Source of the DNA: CAWAVN01 sp963825075
Lineage (GTDB): Bacteria; Planctomycetota; Planctomycetia; Planctomycetales; Planctomycetaceae
Direction: 5' to 3'
Length of the DNA stretch: 64,000 nucleotides
NCBI GenBank assembly: GCA_963825075.1
Contig: CAWGRX010000015.1
Coordinates: 310,001 to 374,000, forward strand
Shown: piece after piece, positions 37,312 to 44,682 of the stretch
Layout: each line of letters begins with the position of its first letter
Position numbering within the stretch: position 1 is the first letter of the stretch
The notes under the pieces: generated by a model
Database searches by the model: none
Told to the model about the DNA's origin: nothing
Seen by the model: the letters and a program-made list of their open reading frames with translations, nothing else
Program-made: the position numbers and the translations under genes

Positions 37312-37908
37312 ATGAAACCGCACGGTCCGTGGCAGATTATCGACACGAAACAGGTCTATCGCGATCCGTGGTTTCGCGTGGAGCGGGATGACGTCGTCCG
37401 GCCCGACGGCGAATTGGGCACTTACACCGTCGTGCATTTGAAGCCCGGCGTGTGCGTCCTGGCTTTGGACGAGGACCAGCAGGTTTGCCTGACCAAGGAA
37501 TTTCATTACGCCGTGGGACGCATCACGGTCGAAGCCGTCAGCGGCGGCATCGAACCCGACGAAGATCCCCTCCTCACCGCCAAGCGCGAACTCCAGGAAG
37601 AGTTGGGCATCACCGCCCTCGATTGGCTCGAACTGGGCGTCGTCGATCCCTTCACCGCGAGCATCCTCTCGCCGGCCCGACTCTACCTGGCCCGCAAACT
37701 GACCTTCGGCCCGCAGAACCTGGAAGGCACGGAGACGATCGAACTGGTGAAAATGCCGCTGGAGGAAGCCGTCCGCCACGTCCTCGGCGACCACATCACG
37801 CACACGCCCACGGCGATTTTGATCTTAAAGACCTGGCTTTACATTTGTGGAAAAGCCGGAAGCGTGAATACCGCCTGCCTGCCCTTGCCGGATAAAATGG
37901 AGGAGTGA
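37312..37908 (+). CDS. NUDIX hydrolase (ADP-ribose pyrophosphatase-like)
   Basis: 198 residues; AAAGGAG lies about 7 bases before the ATG. The Nudix box runs G78 to I100 (GGIEPDEDPLLTAKRELQEE then LGI) with all of GX5EX7REUXEEXGU present. The N-terminal VYRDPWFRVERDDVVRPDG and the VCLTKEFHYAVGR segment are typical of ADP-ribose/NDP-sugar pyrophosphatases. It would hydrolyse ADP-ribose or a related nucleoside diphosphate derivative. It stands after surE, another nucleotide phosphatase, so a shared nucleotide clean-up theme is possible. Confidence 0.9.
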   Translation: MKPHGPWQIIDTKQVYRDPWFRVERDDVVRPDGELGTYTVVHLKPGVCVLALDEDQQVCLTKEFHYAVGRITVEAVSGGIEPDEDPLLTAKRELQEELGITALDWLELGVVDPFTASILSPARLYLARKLTFGPQNLEGTETIELVKMPLEEAVRHVLGDHITHTPTAILILKTWLYICGKAGSVNTACLPLPDKMEE

Positions 37909-38106
37909 AGTCAGAAACTTTGCTCGGCCATCATCCGTTGAATGCCGCCCTGCGTTTAGTACGGATGTTTCCTACGGCGAAATCCGGTTTTGGGGAAATT
38001 CTTGATTCGTGATAAAAATGATCTACCATTTGCCTGCGAATTCCGACAGGCTGAAGGGAGATCACCTAGGAAATCACTGTCTCCGATCCTCCAATAAAGT
38101 CGCTTG

Positions 38107-39699
38107 ATGCTCAAAGAACCGACCGCTCATTCCAGTTCGGATTTGCCAAAGAAGCCAAAGAAGCCTGGCCGACCAAAACCGCCGCAGCCGAGGGTTGCCG
38201 ATGACGTCGCCCTGCGTTTGGAGGCCAACCAGCACCAATTGGCGGCGGAGCAATTTCTTTTGGAAGGCAAAATCGGGGCGGCGATTGCCTCGGCGGAGCA
38301 GGCGGCGCGGCTCTTGAATCAAGCCAGCCAGCGCTTTCCCGAAAACCGAGCCTGGCTGCCTCAGCAAGTGGACACCTATCGGCTGTTGGGCGATGCCTGG
38401 TACGTTCGGCGGAATGCCACGCGGGCCTTGGAATCCTATCAAACCGCGATCGACCTGCAGCGGATGCGTTGCCATTCCAGCCCCGCCAATCACGCCGAGC
38501 AACACCGCCTGGCTGTGCTTCACGAAAAACGCGGGGACGCTGCGTTCCTCAAAGGCGAACTTGATGTGGCGAAGCGGGCATTCCAAACCGCCGACACCAT
38601 TATCGAGGCCATCTCGGCGCACGATCCCGGCGACTCCGTTTGGCCGCGGAGTCGGGCGGCGCTGTTGGACAAAACCGGCCGCGTGGCGTCGGCATTGGGG
38701 CAACTTGACGAAGCCCAAACCGCCTTTCTTGAGGCGCTCGAACTTCGCCACGACGTTTGGAACAAACTTCCCGGAGATCCGCTGCCCGGCTCTGAGGCGG
38801 CGGTCAGCCATTTGCGATTGGGGGATTTGAAGGTCCTGTCGGGCGAACTGGGCGAGGCGGAAGGGCAGTATCAATCGGCTCTTCAAATCCTGGAACGGTT
38901 ATTGAAAACCCATCCCGACAGCCAAGAAGTCCAAGAGGAATTCGCGGTGTGCTGCGAAAAATTCGGGGACTTGTCGCGCCGCCGGGGCGACGCGCAACAC
39001 ACGCTGGCCTGGTATCAGCAAACCCTCGCCTTGCGGACCCGGCTGGCGAAGTCCCAACCAGACGCGATGCAATGCCAGGCCGACCTCGCCGTGATCCGTG
39101 ACAAACTGGGCGACGTGTTTTTTAGCGGGGCCAATTGGCAGGGCGCGCTGTTGGCTTACCGGGCGGCTCAGGAGAGCTTTTCCCGGCTGGCCGTCGCCGA
39201 TTGGAGCAACCCCCATCGCCAAAACGATCTGGCGGTCTGCTACCGCAAGTTGGGGGATGTGTATCGGAATCGCGGCGAGATCCCCGCGGCCCTCAAACAA
39301 TACGAACAGGCCCACAAGATTCGCCAACGGCTCGTGTTGCGAGATCCGACGCACGAATCCTGGCAGCGCGATCTGGCGATCGTCCGCGAACGCATCGGCG
39401 ATGCGCTGGTGCGGAAGGGCCTATGGAAAAACGCCGTCAAAGCCTTGGAAGCCGCCACCTTGCCCATTGAAGCTTTAATTGACCGCAACCCCACCGCCCC
39501 GCGAGCGCGGCAAGACCTGATCGTGTTGCTCTTTAAACTCTGGAAAATCATGCTCCACACCGGCGACGCAGCCCGCGGCAAAGCCCATCGCGAAACGGCG
39601 CTCCGCCTGATCGCAGAACTCGAGCAATCTTCGGCCTCCTTGCCCGAACCCGTCGCCCGCGCCCAGGCCAAATTCAACGAAAAGCCCGCCTCGCCATAA
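38107..39699 (+). CDS. TPR-repeat protein, cytoplasmic
   Basis: 530 residues with no signal peptide. The N-terminus is basic and proline-rich (LPKKPKKPGRPKPPQPR). From residue 40 to 500 there are about ten TPR-like units, for example DAWYVRRNATRALESYQTAI, DRVA-type linkers, LGDLKVLSGELGEAEGQYQSAL, GDVFFSGANWQGALLAYRAA, LGDVYRNRGEIPAALKQYEQ and IGDALVRKGLWKNAVKALEA. The spacing suits a superhelical protein-interaction scaffold, similar to those fused to planctomycete kinases but without a kinase domain here. It is convergent with the ABC ATPase gene. No partner can be named. Confidence 0.82.
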   Translation: MLKEPTAHSSSDLPKKPKKPGRPKPPQPRVADDVALRLEANQHQLAAEQFLLEGKIGAAIASAEQAARLLNQASQRFPENRAWLPQQVDTYRLLGDAWYVRRNATRALESYQTAIDLQRMRCHSSPANHAEQHRLAVLHEKRGDAAFLKGELDVAKRAFQTADTIIEAISAHDPGDSVWPRSRAALLDKTGRVASALGQLDEAQTAFLEALELRHDVWNKLPGDPLPGSEAAVSHLRLGDLKVLSGELGEAEGQYQSALQILERLLKTHPDSQEVQEEFAVCCEKFGDLSRRRGDAQHTLAWYQQTLALRTRLAKSQPDAMQCQADLAVIRDKLGDVFFSGANWQGALLAYRAAQESFSRLAVADWSNPHRQNDLAVCYRKLGDVYRNRGEIPAALKQYEQAHKIRQRLVLRDPTHESWQRDLAIVRERIGDALVRKGLWKNAVKALEAATLPIEALIDRNPTAPRARQDLIVLLFKLWKIMLHTGDAARGKAHRETALRLIAELEQSSASLPEPVARAQAKFNEKPASP

Positions 39700-39748
39700 T
39701 CCGCACGCCAACGACCCAAAAATCCTGCGCCCATGCGGAGATCCGAGG

Positions 39749-41275
39749 TTATCCCGCATATAGCCCCGAAGCCGCGAGGAGCACGTTGTGTTCGGTCATG
39801 TCGCCCGCCGTGAGTTCCGCGGCGATTTGGCCGCGGTTCATCACGAGGATGCGGTCGCTCATGCCGAGGAGTTCCGGCAGATCGCTGGAGATGAACAGCA
39901 CCGCTTTGCCGGCGGCGGCGAGGCGGTCGATGGTGGCATGGATCTGGGCTTTGGCTCCCACATCGACGCCGCGGGTCGGCTCATCCAGAATAATCACTTG
40001 GGGATCGCGGCCCAACAATCGACCCAACAGCGCCTTCTGCTGATTGCCGCCGCTCAATGTGCCCACGGCCTGGTCGGGACCGGCGGCCCGCACGTCGTAG
40101 CGATTCAAAATCTCCGCGACGGCGGCCCGTTCCTTTCGACGGGGGAGTAGTCCAAACCGACTGAGCCGATCTGAAAACCCGATGCTCACCGTCTCCCGCA
40201 GGCTATGCTCCAAGACCAGCCCTTGCCTTTTGCGTTCTTCCGGCAGATACACCAGCCCCCGCTTGAGCGATTCGTGCGCGGCCCCCGGCTTCCAAGGTTT
40301 TCCGAGCAATTGCATCTTGCCGGCGTCCGCTGGATAGAGGCCATAAATCGCCCGGGCCAGTTCCGACCGGCCGGCTCCGACCAATCCGCCCAGCCCGATG
40401 ATTTCTCCCGCCCGCAGTTCGAGCGAAACATTCGCGAACAACCCGGCCCGCGAAAGATGTTCGAGCTTCAACACCGACTCGCCTACGAAGCCTTTTCGCG
40501 TGCGCGGGTAAACCTGTTCGAGCGGCCGGCCGATCATGTCGTGAATCAACTGGTCCACGCTGACGTTAGCCGTTTGATGGACCCTCACAAGTTCCCCGTC
40601 GCGAAGCACGGCCACGCGGTCGGTGAGCGAGACAATTTCATCCATGCGATGCGACACGTAAATCATCGCTACGCCTTGCTCTTTCAGCCGCCGGAGATGG
40701 ACGAACAACCGCTGCACTTCCGGCTCGGTGAGGCTGGCGGTCGGCTCATCCAGGATCAACAGCTTCGCCTCCCGAGACAGAGCCGACGCGATGGCGACCT
40801 CCTGCTTTTCCGCCGCGGTCAGGTTGTCGAACAAGGTTTCCGGCGAAAGCTGCAGTTCAAAGTTCGCCAGCCGGCTCGCGGCTTTTTGGGAAAGGGTTTT
40901 CCAATCCACGCCGCCCCAGCGTCTTCGCGGCCAGTGTTCGCCCATCAGCATGTTTTCCGCGACCGAGAGCTTGCCGAAGTATTCGAGTTCTTGATGGATC
41001 GTCGCAATTCCCGCCGCCAGCGAATCGCTCGGCGAAGCAAACGCGATCGGCCCGCCCCGCCAGCGAAACATCCCTGCATCCGGCTGATAGACGCCGCTGA
41101 TGAGTTTGATCAGCGTCGATTTCCCGGCCCCGTTTTCGCCGATCAATCCCAGAATTTCCCCCGCGCAAAGTTCGAGCGTCAAAGGCTTGAGGGCCATCAC
41201 GCCGCCGAAGGCTTTTTCAATCGCATCAAGCGAAAACAGCGGGGGATTGTCAGTTGTCATCGGTCCGTTGTCCAT
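39749..41275 (-). CDS. Sugar ABC transporter ATP-binding protein (RbsA/MglA/XylG type), orphan
   Basis: 508 residues with two ABC cassettes. The first has Walker A GENGAGKST (residues about 48-56), LILDEPTASLTEPEV Walker B and MIYVSHRMDEI. The second has the divergent GLGGLVGAGRSELARAIYG in place of Walker A, then TLSGGNQQKALLGRLLGRDP signature and VIILDEPTRGVDVGAKAQIH. This is the architecture of CUT2 sugar importers. No permease or periplasmic binding protein gene lies next to it: downstream is the convergent TPR gene and upstream the 6S RNA locus. The start may be 41275 or MTTDNPP at 41260, since no clear ribosome binding site decides. Confidence 0.92.
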   Translation of the reverse strand: MDNGPMTTDNPPLFSLDAIEKAFGGVMALKPLTLELCAGEILGLIGENGAGKSTLIKLISGVYQPDAGMFRWRGGPIAFASPSDSLAAGIATIHQELEYFGKLSVAENMLMGEHWPRRRWGGVDWKTLSQKAASRLANFELQLSPETLFDNLTAAEKQEVAIASALSREAKLLILDEPTASLTEPEVQRLFVHLRRLKEQGVAMIYVSHRMDEIVSLTDRVAVLRDGELVRVHQTANVSVDQLIHDMIGRPLEQVYPRTRKGFVGESVLKLEHLSRAGLFANVSLELRAGEIIGLGGLVGAGRSELARAIYGLYPADAGKMQLLGKPWKPGAAHESLKRGLVYLPEERKRQGLVLEHSLRETVSIGFSDRLSRFGLLPRRKERAAVAEILNRYDVRAAGPDQAVGTLSGGNQQKALLGRLLGRDPQVIILDEPTRGVDVGAKAQIHATIDRLAAAGKAVLFISSDLPELLGMSDRILVMNRGQIAAELTAGDMTEHNVLLAASGLYAG

Positions 41276-41541
41276 TGTTGGCGGAAATTGGTCCGTAAAA
41301 ATTGCGAGTTGTGGTTTCGGTTTTCACCTTCCTTGGTTCCACGACGGAACAGACCAGAGATCCGAACGCATGTTCTATCTTTCTCAGCAGGAGATAAGAA
41401 ACCCATTGTGCGGTTCGCCGGTCCATCTGGCAATCACCGATGGTCCGTTGCCGGTTGAAGTCTCCTGATCTCCCCTTCCCTCTATCCCCCGTCTTGGCTT
41501 TCCCTGGACTCTTGAAAATCGGAATTCTAAAAGAAGAAACC

Positions 41542-41571
41542 TTGCCGCCTGCGGGGGGGCGATGCTAGGAT
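41542..41571 (+). promoter_or_regulatory. Candidate sigma-70-type promoter for the 6S RNA
   Basis: TTGCCG (41542-41547), an 18-bp spacer and TAGGAT (41566-41571) would start transcription near 41578, about 20 bp before the 5' stem of the RNA. Matches to consensus are partial. Confidence 0.4.
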
Positions 41572-41599
41572 GCAATGAAGCAATCCTCGAGGAATTGCG

Positions 41600-41791
41600 A
41601 AGCCTCTACCAAATCCAACACGAACGTTTTGCCGAACCCTACAACTATTTCAATTAGGGAACCCTGACAGTTCCAGCCGCGTGTATATCCGAGCGAGTCT
41701 CGGCTCACACAACCTGGGCGGAGGGTGCCCACCTGAACCTACGGGTTCAGGCAACTCGCTTCGGTTGGACCCTTGGTGGAGGTCTTTTTTT
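41600..41791 (+). ncRNA. ssrS: 6S RNA (RNA polymerase-binding regulatory RNA) candidate
   Basis: This gene-free stretch has the 6S layout. The 5' strand AGCCTCTACCAAATCCAAC (41601-41619) pairs with the 3' strand GTTGGACCCTTGGTGGAGG (41764-41782) to make a long closing helix. A large unpaired centre follows, and near the 3' side is the hairpin CACCTGAACCTACGGGTTCA then GG (41730-41751), which matches the conserved ACCTTGAACC...GGTTCAAGG-like hairpin of known 6S RNAs. A run of seven T follows the helix. The length (about 190 nt) is right. The next gene is rarA, and in Bacillus subtilis the 6S-1 gene bsrA lies near yrvN (rarA), which supports the call. 6S RNA mimics an open promoter and holds housekeeping RNA polymerase in stationary phase. 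Confidence 0.8.
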
Positions 41792-41817
41792 ATCTAAAAC
41801 TCCGATTTTGAATAAAT

Positions 41818-41846
41818 CCGCCCGGTCCATCGCCGGGCTTTTTTCG
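41818..41846 (+). terminator. Rho-independent terminator
   Basis: CCCGG-TCCATCG-CCGGG followed by CTTTTTT forms a short GC-rich hairpin with a T tract, downstream of the 6S candidate. Confidence 0.75.
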
Positions 41847-41863
41847 TGACTTGGCTGAATGGG

Positions 41864-41910
41864 CAGGCGGGACGCCTGGACCACAAAAACTTACGACTGA
41901 ATTTTTGCCA
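41864..41910. repeat. GCAGGCGGGACGCCTG...ACCACAAAAACTT repeat, copy 1
   Basis: GGCAGGCGGGACGCCTGGAC then CACAAAAACTTACGACTGAA and TTTTTGCC. The second copy is at 44550-44596. Confidence 0.75.
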
Positions 41911-41942
41911 ACTTCGAGGCTGTGATTTTTTTGCCACGCAGT

Positions 41943-42018
41943 CGTAGCGGTGGCTTCTCGCCGCCGAACATTATGGGATTTGTGCTCTCCAATCGGCGGC
42001 TGGAAGCCACCGCTACGG
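41943..42018. repeat. CGTAGCGGTGGCTTC palindrome upstream of rarA
   Basis: CGTAGCGGTGGCTTCTCGCC (41943) and CGGCTGGAAGCCACCGCTAC (41998-42017) are inverted copies around about 30 bp. It sits 36 bp before the rarA start. Confidence 0.85.
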
Positions 42019-42053
42019 AAAAAATCGCAACCTCTTGGTGACGAGGCCGAATC

Positions 42054-43397
42054 GTGGGGTTATTTGACCGTCAAGAAGCCGAGAATCTGGACGAGGCCAA
42101 ACCGCTCGCCGCCCGCATGCGGCCGCGGACGCTCGACGAGTTTGTCGGTCAGGAGCATTTTCTGGGTGAAGGCCGACTGCTCCGGCGGATGCTCAAGGCG
42201 GGGCGGATCGGATCGGTCGTGTTTTACGGGCCGCCGGGCACGGGGAAAACTTCGCTGGCGGAATTGATCGCTTTGCACGTCCAGGCGAAGTTCCAACGGC
42301 TGAACGCCGCGGCTTCCGGAGTGAAGGAACTTCGGGCGAATTTGGACCAGGCCCGGCGGGAACTCGAAACCGGCGGCACGAAGACGGTCTTCTTCATAGA
42401 TGAATTGCACCGGTTCAATCGGGCCCAGCAGGATGTGCTCTTGCCGGACGTGGAAGCGGGGATTGTTTCGCTGATCGGGGCAACGACCGCGAATCCGTTT
42501 TTCTCGCTGGTCGCCCCGCTCGTCAGCCGGAGCCAGATTTTTGAGTTCCAGCATCTCTCGGCCGAGGACATCCGGAAACTTTTAGAGAGAGCCTTGACCG
42601 ATCCGAACCGCGGGTTGGGGCAATATCAGGTGACGGTGACGGAAGAGGCTCTGTCTTTTCTCGCGGAGATTTGCGACGGCGATGCCCGGCGGGCGCTGAG
42701 TGCTTTGGAAATCGCGGTGCTCTCGGTTCCCGCGGATGGCACCGTCGATTTGGAAGTCGCCCAGGAGTCGATTCAGAAAAAAGCCATTCAATACGATGCG
42801 ACCGGCGATGAGCATTACGATGCCGCGAGCGCCCTCATCAAGAGCATGCGGGGCGGCGATCCGGACGCGGCGGTGTATTGGCTGGCCCGGATGCTGGAAG
42901 CCGGGGAGGATCCGCGGTTTCTGGCCCGGCGGATTGTGATTGCCGCCGCCGAGGACGTGGGCAACGCCGACCCCAGGGCTTTGGTGGTCGCCAATGCCGC
43001 GGTCCAGGCGACGGAGTTTGTGGGGCTGCCCGAATGCCGAATCATCCTCTCCCAAGCCGCGATTTATGTGGCGACCGCTCCCAAGTCGAATGCGGCGATC
43101 AAAGCGATCGACGCGGCTATCTCGGACGTGAAAAATCACCGCGTGCTGCCGGTGCCCGTTCATCTGCGGGACAAACATTACGCCGGGGCCAAACGATTGG
43201 GGCACGGCGAGGGCTATCAATATCCGCACAATGCCGAGGAAGGCTGGCTCGCCCAGGATTATCTGGGCGTCGATCGGGAATACTATCAGCCCGCCCCGAG
43301 AGGCTATGAAGCAGAAATCGCCCGCCGACTGGAAGACTGGCGAAACCGCAGAAAGCAGCAGCAAACCGAAATCCCGACTGCTGAAAATGAGTCGTAA
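42054..43397 (+). CDS. rarA: Replication-associated recombination protein A (RarA/MgsA)
   Basis: 447 residues beginning at GTG with GAGG eight bases upstream. PLAARMRPRTLDEFVGQEHF is the family N-terminus. Walker A is YGPPGTGKTS (residues 58-67), Walker B FFIDELHRFNRAQQD. Sensor 1 is ATTANPFF, and the DARRALSALE sensor-2 segment and the C-terminal YDATGDEHYDAASALIKSMR plus HYAGAKRLGHGEGYQYPH tetramerisation region follow. RarA is a clamp-loader-like AAA+ ATPase acting at stalled replication forks. It directly follows the 6S RNA candidate and a palindromic repeat. Identity is secure. Confidence 0.95.
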   Translation: MGLFDRQEAENLDEAKPLAARMRPRTLDEFVGQEHFLGEGRLLRRMLKAGRIGSVVFYGPPGTGKTSLAELIALHVQAKFQRLNAAASGVKELRANLDQARRELETGGTKTVFFIDELHRFNRAQQDVLLPDVEAGIVSLIGATTANPFFSLVAPLVSRSQIFEFQHLSAEDIRKLLERALTDPNRGLGQYQVTVTEEALSFLAEICDGDARRALSALEIAVLSVPADGTVDLEVAQESIQKKAIQYDATGDEHYDAASALIKSMRGGDPDAAVYWLARMLEAGEDPRFLARRIVIAAAEDVGNADPRALVVANAAVQATEFVGLPECRIILSQAAIYVATAPKSNAAIKAIDAAISDVKNHRVLPVPVHLRDKHYAGAKRLGHGEGYQYPHNAEEGWLAQDYLGVDREYYQPAPRGYEAEIARRLEDWRNRRKQQQTEIPTAENES

Positions 43398-43783
43398 ATT
43401 ATTAACGAGTTTGGCTTGTGCATGACCGGGGCTATCGTCCTGGCGATGAGGTTCCCTGCGCCTGGTTTGACGGCGGTCGCGCTGGGCGAGCGGACCAATC
43501 CACCGCATCACCTGCCAGCCGAGGCCGTTGGATGTGGAGGGAACAGAGATCGCTAAATTGCCCGCGGGGCGATTGCGTTCTTACTTGGCCAACTTCGTTG
43601 GGATGCTTTTGATGGTGGGACAGGCCGCGAAGCGACCGTCCGTCCCACCACAAAAAGCGGTGAGTCCAGCAAGCCGTGAAAGTCGTGTGGTTTTCTTCGG
43701 AAGACAGCAGGTTTTTTTGGGCGGTTATAGAACGGGACGTGGTATGGGTCGGGTTTGCTTGTCGTGGGGAGAATCGGGTTTGA
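43398..43783. other. Gene-free stretch with one palindrome
   Basis: No conserved translation was seen in any frame. 43613-43650 is an inverted repeat: TGGTGGGACAGGC, a GCGAAGCGA loop and GTCCGTCCCACCA. Confidence 0.6.
43613..43650. repeat. TGGTGGGAC...GTCCCACCA palindrome
   Basis: The terminal nine bases on each side are perfect inverted copies, with a GCGAAGCGA centre. It is similar in design to the coding palindrome at 28667-28706. Confidence 0.8.
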
Positions 43784-44278
43784 TCAATTCTCACCGTTAT
43801 CCAGATCTAGGTAGTCGTGGTCATTTCGACTTTGATTCATTTCCAAATTGCATGCCGATGACCAACACCATTCACAAATTGCAAACGACCAGAAGAACAA
43901 GAGCACTCCAATGCCAAAGAACCAGTCCCAGATTCCAAAGAGTTGTGGATTTCGGCCCAATGGGATGAGAGCGCAAAACGACATAACGAACATTATAATC
44001 GCCATCCCGAAGGCGGGCTCCCTCTTCAATCGGATGAATCGCGACTGACGTCCCCACGAGAAACCAGCATTTGTCGCGGCAACCAGAATTGTTTCATAGG
44101 CCAACCAGAAAAACATCGCGCTACCCGCTGCGAGGACAACTTGCATCCATAGAGGCCCGGCACCAATTGGGTCAAGAATCAAGAAGAGAGACCCTGCAGC
44201 CATCGCAGCAAGCAAGATCGCCCAATGAAGATGGAGTGCTATCGAAAACCAGCGGGTTTCGAATTGAGAGTGATTCAT
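43784..44278 (-). CDS. Small membrane protein, unknown
   Basis: 164 residues from the ATG at 44278, which has GAGG close upstream. There are four membrane segments: SIALHLHWAILLAAMAAGSL, MQVVLAAGSAMFFWLAYETI, AIIMFVMSFCALIPLG and LFGIWDWFFGIGVLLFFWSF. The tail is polar and acidic (SRNDHDYLDLDNGEN). No family is recognised. The longer in-frame reading to 44434 lacks a hydrophobic start. Confidence 0.65.
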   Translation of the reverse strand: MNHSQFETRWFSIALHLHWAILLAAMAAGSLFLILDPIGAGPLWMQVVLAAGSAMFFWLAYETILVAATNAGFSWGRQSRFIRLKREPAFGMAIIMFVMSFCALIPLGRNPQLFGIWDWFFGIGVLLFFWSFAICEWCWSSACNLEMNQSRNDHDYLDLDNGEN

Positions 44279-44411
44279 CGAGACCTCGACCTTCAGTGGT
44301 GATGTAGCACAATTCATCCGCCGGGGTCCTACGACGTCGCCCGCGTTTCCCAATACCACCAGGGACAACCGCAGTCCTAAGCAGACTTTGTTTCGTTGTA
44401 CAGAAGAAAAA

Positions 44412-44551
44412 ATGCCGGAACAAGACCACATCATCCAAATTTCGCACCTGCGGGACTGCTTGGGCTGGGCCTACCTGACCGTGGCCCACGCGAACGAACC
44501 CATTATCGCGCAGCGATACAACGCGGGCAGGTTTCAGGTTTCAGGAGCAGG
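44412..44551 (+). pseudogene. Truncated Phd-like antitoxin
   Basis: MPEQDHIIQISHLRDCLGWA then YLTVAHANEPIIAQRYNAG resembles the DNA-binding half of Phd/YefM-type antitoxins (VSxLRxNLG then EPIIIQRYNRPxAVLVP). The expected hydrophobic end of the fold is missing. The frame runs into the GCAGGCGGGACGC repeat, so the gene appears cut by the repeat. No toxin gene is next to it. Confidence 0.45.
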
Positions 44552-44596
44552 CGGGACGCATGCACCACAAAAATTTGGAACGACTGAATTTTCTCG
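44550..44596. repeat. GCAGGCGGGACGC...ACCACAAAAA repeat, copy 2
   Basis: GCAGGCGGGACGCATGCACC then ACAAAAATTTGGAACGACTG and AATTTT; the first copy is at 41864-41910. It truncates the antitoxin-like gene. Confidence 0.7.
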
Positions 44597-44682
44597 GATT
44601 TTCTTTGTAACTTTTCGCCGGGTTTCCTTTATCAAGGAGATAGGTCAGAATCATTTCCCCAAATTCTTAAGGGAATCAAGTC

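Noticed and set aside
40205..41458. 417-codon frame antisense to the sugar ABC ATPase
   Set aside because: The other strand has both ABC signatures. This frame shows none.
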